A stretch of 5,023 nucleotides of DNA from Lachnospiraceae bacterium (GTDB lineage: Bacteria > Bacillota > Clostridia > Lachnospirales > Lachnospiraceae). The stretch lies in the NCBI GenBank assembly GCA_022798035.1, contig JAAWLS010000190.1, positions 1 through 5,023 on the forward strand. The letters are read 5' to 3'. Below the pieces are notes generated by a model, which searched no databases, was not told the origin of the DNA, and saw nothing but the letters and a program-made list of their open reading frames with translations. Positions within the stretch are counted from its first letter, which is position 1. The number at the start of each line of letters is the position of its first letter. Shown piece after piece: positions 4,961 to 5,023 of the stretch. A program made the translations under genes and the position numbers.

Positions 4961-5023
4961 AGCAGAACTCTCACTCCATCATAATCTCTTTCACTGATAC
5001 TTTTTCCATCTTCTTGGTATAAA
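4957..5023 (-). CDS. C-terminal end of an unidentified gene, cut by the window edge
   Basis: The minus-strand frame entering from the right edge is open for 21 codons and ends with residues SERDYDGVRVLL and TGA. That TGA overlaps the ATG of the Nudix gene (ATGA), a layout typical of coupled genes in one operon. The tail is too short to identify a family. A second frame is also open from the edge and ends at a TGA near 4973, so the choice of frame rests mainly on the ATGA overlap. No function is proposed. Confidence 0.45.
   Translation of the reverse strand, partial: LYQEDGKSISERDYDGVRVLL

Noticed and set aside
1..5023. CRISPR arrays, tRNA or rRNA genes, insertion sequences, attachment sites
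   Set aside because: No regularly spaced repeats, tRNA-like folds, transposase motifs or target-site duplications were seen on either strand.

Overview
The window looks like a piece of chromosome from a low-to-moderate GC Gram-positive anaerobe, most likely class Clostridia and probably Lachnospiraceae. This is inferred from the lipoprotein signal on the binding protein, strong AGGAGG-type ribosome sites, a BlaI/BlaR1-type pair and a YtkD-like Nudix protein. There is no rRNA or other marker gene to fix the taxon. Every convincing gene lies on the minus strand, so transcription runs from high to low coordinates.

Reading in the direction of transcription, the right edge holds the last codons of an unidentified gene (4957-5023). 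Its stop overlaps the start of a short Nudix hydrolase gene (4670-4960), which appears to lack the C-terminal third of its family. Next comes a compact regulatory region (about 4600-4660) with a 21-bp-arm inverted repeat. It holds two ACTAT-N4-ATAGT dyads and overlaps a TTGACA-17-TAGTAT promoter. It is followed by a tightly linked two-gene unit: a BlaI/MecI-family repressor (4192-4545) and an M56 (BlaR1/MecR1-type) membrane metalloprotease (2805-4181). The repressor probably represses its own operon through the dyads, and the protease is the likely signal-dependent inactivator. No beta-lactamase is present, and the protease's outer domain shows no penicillin-binding motifs, so the signal is unknown. 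A hairpin terminator (2720-2754) closes this unit.

The stretch 2540-2804 has no gene. It holds that terminator, a small inverted repeat, a plausible promoter (2637-2663) and a leader of about 90 nt. It feeds a complete three-gene polar amino acid ABC importer operon: lipoprotein binding protein (1610-2539), permease (799-1587) and ATPase (72-809). The last two genes overlap by 11 nt.

Downstream of the ATPase, at the left edge, is a 55-bp near-complete palindrome with perfect 14-bp outer arms (1-55). It may be a transcript-end hairpin or a dispersed palindromic repeat. The window is otherwise ordinary. The points most worth a second look are the cysteine-bearing ectodomain of the M56 protein, the symmetric operator/promoter, the shortened Nudix gene and the left-edge palindrome.
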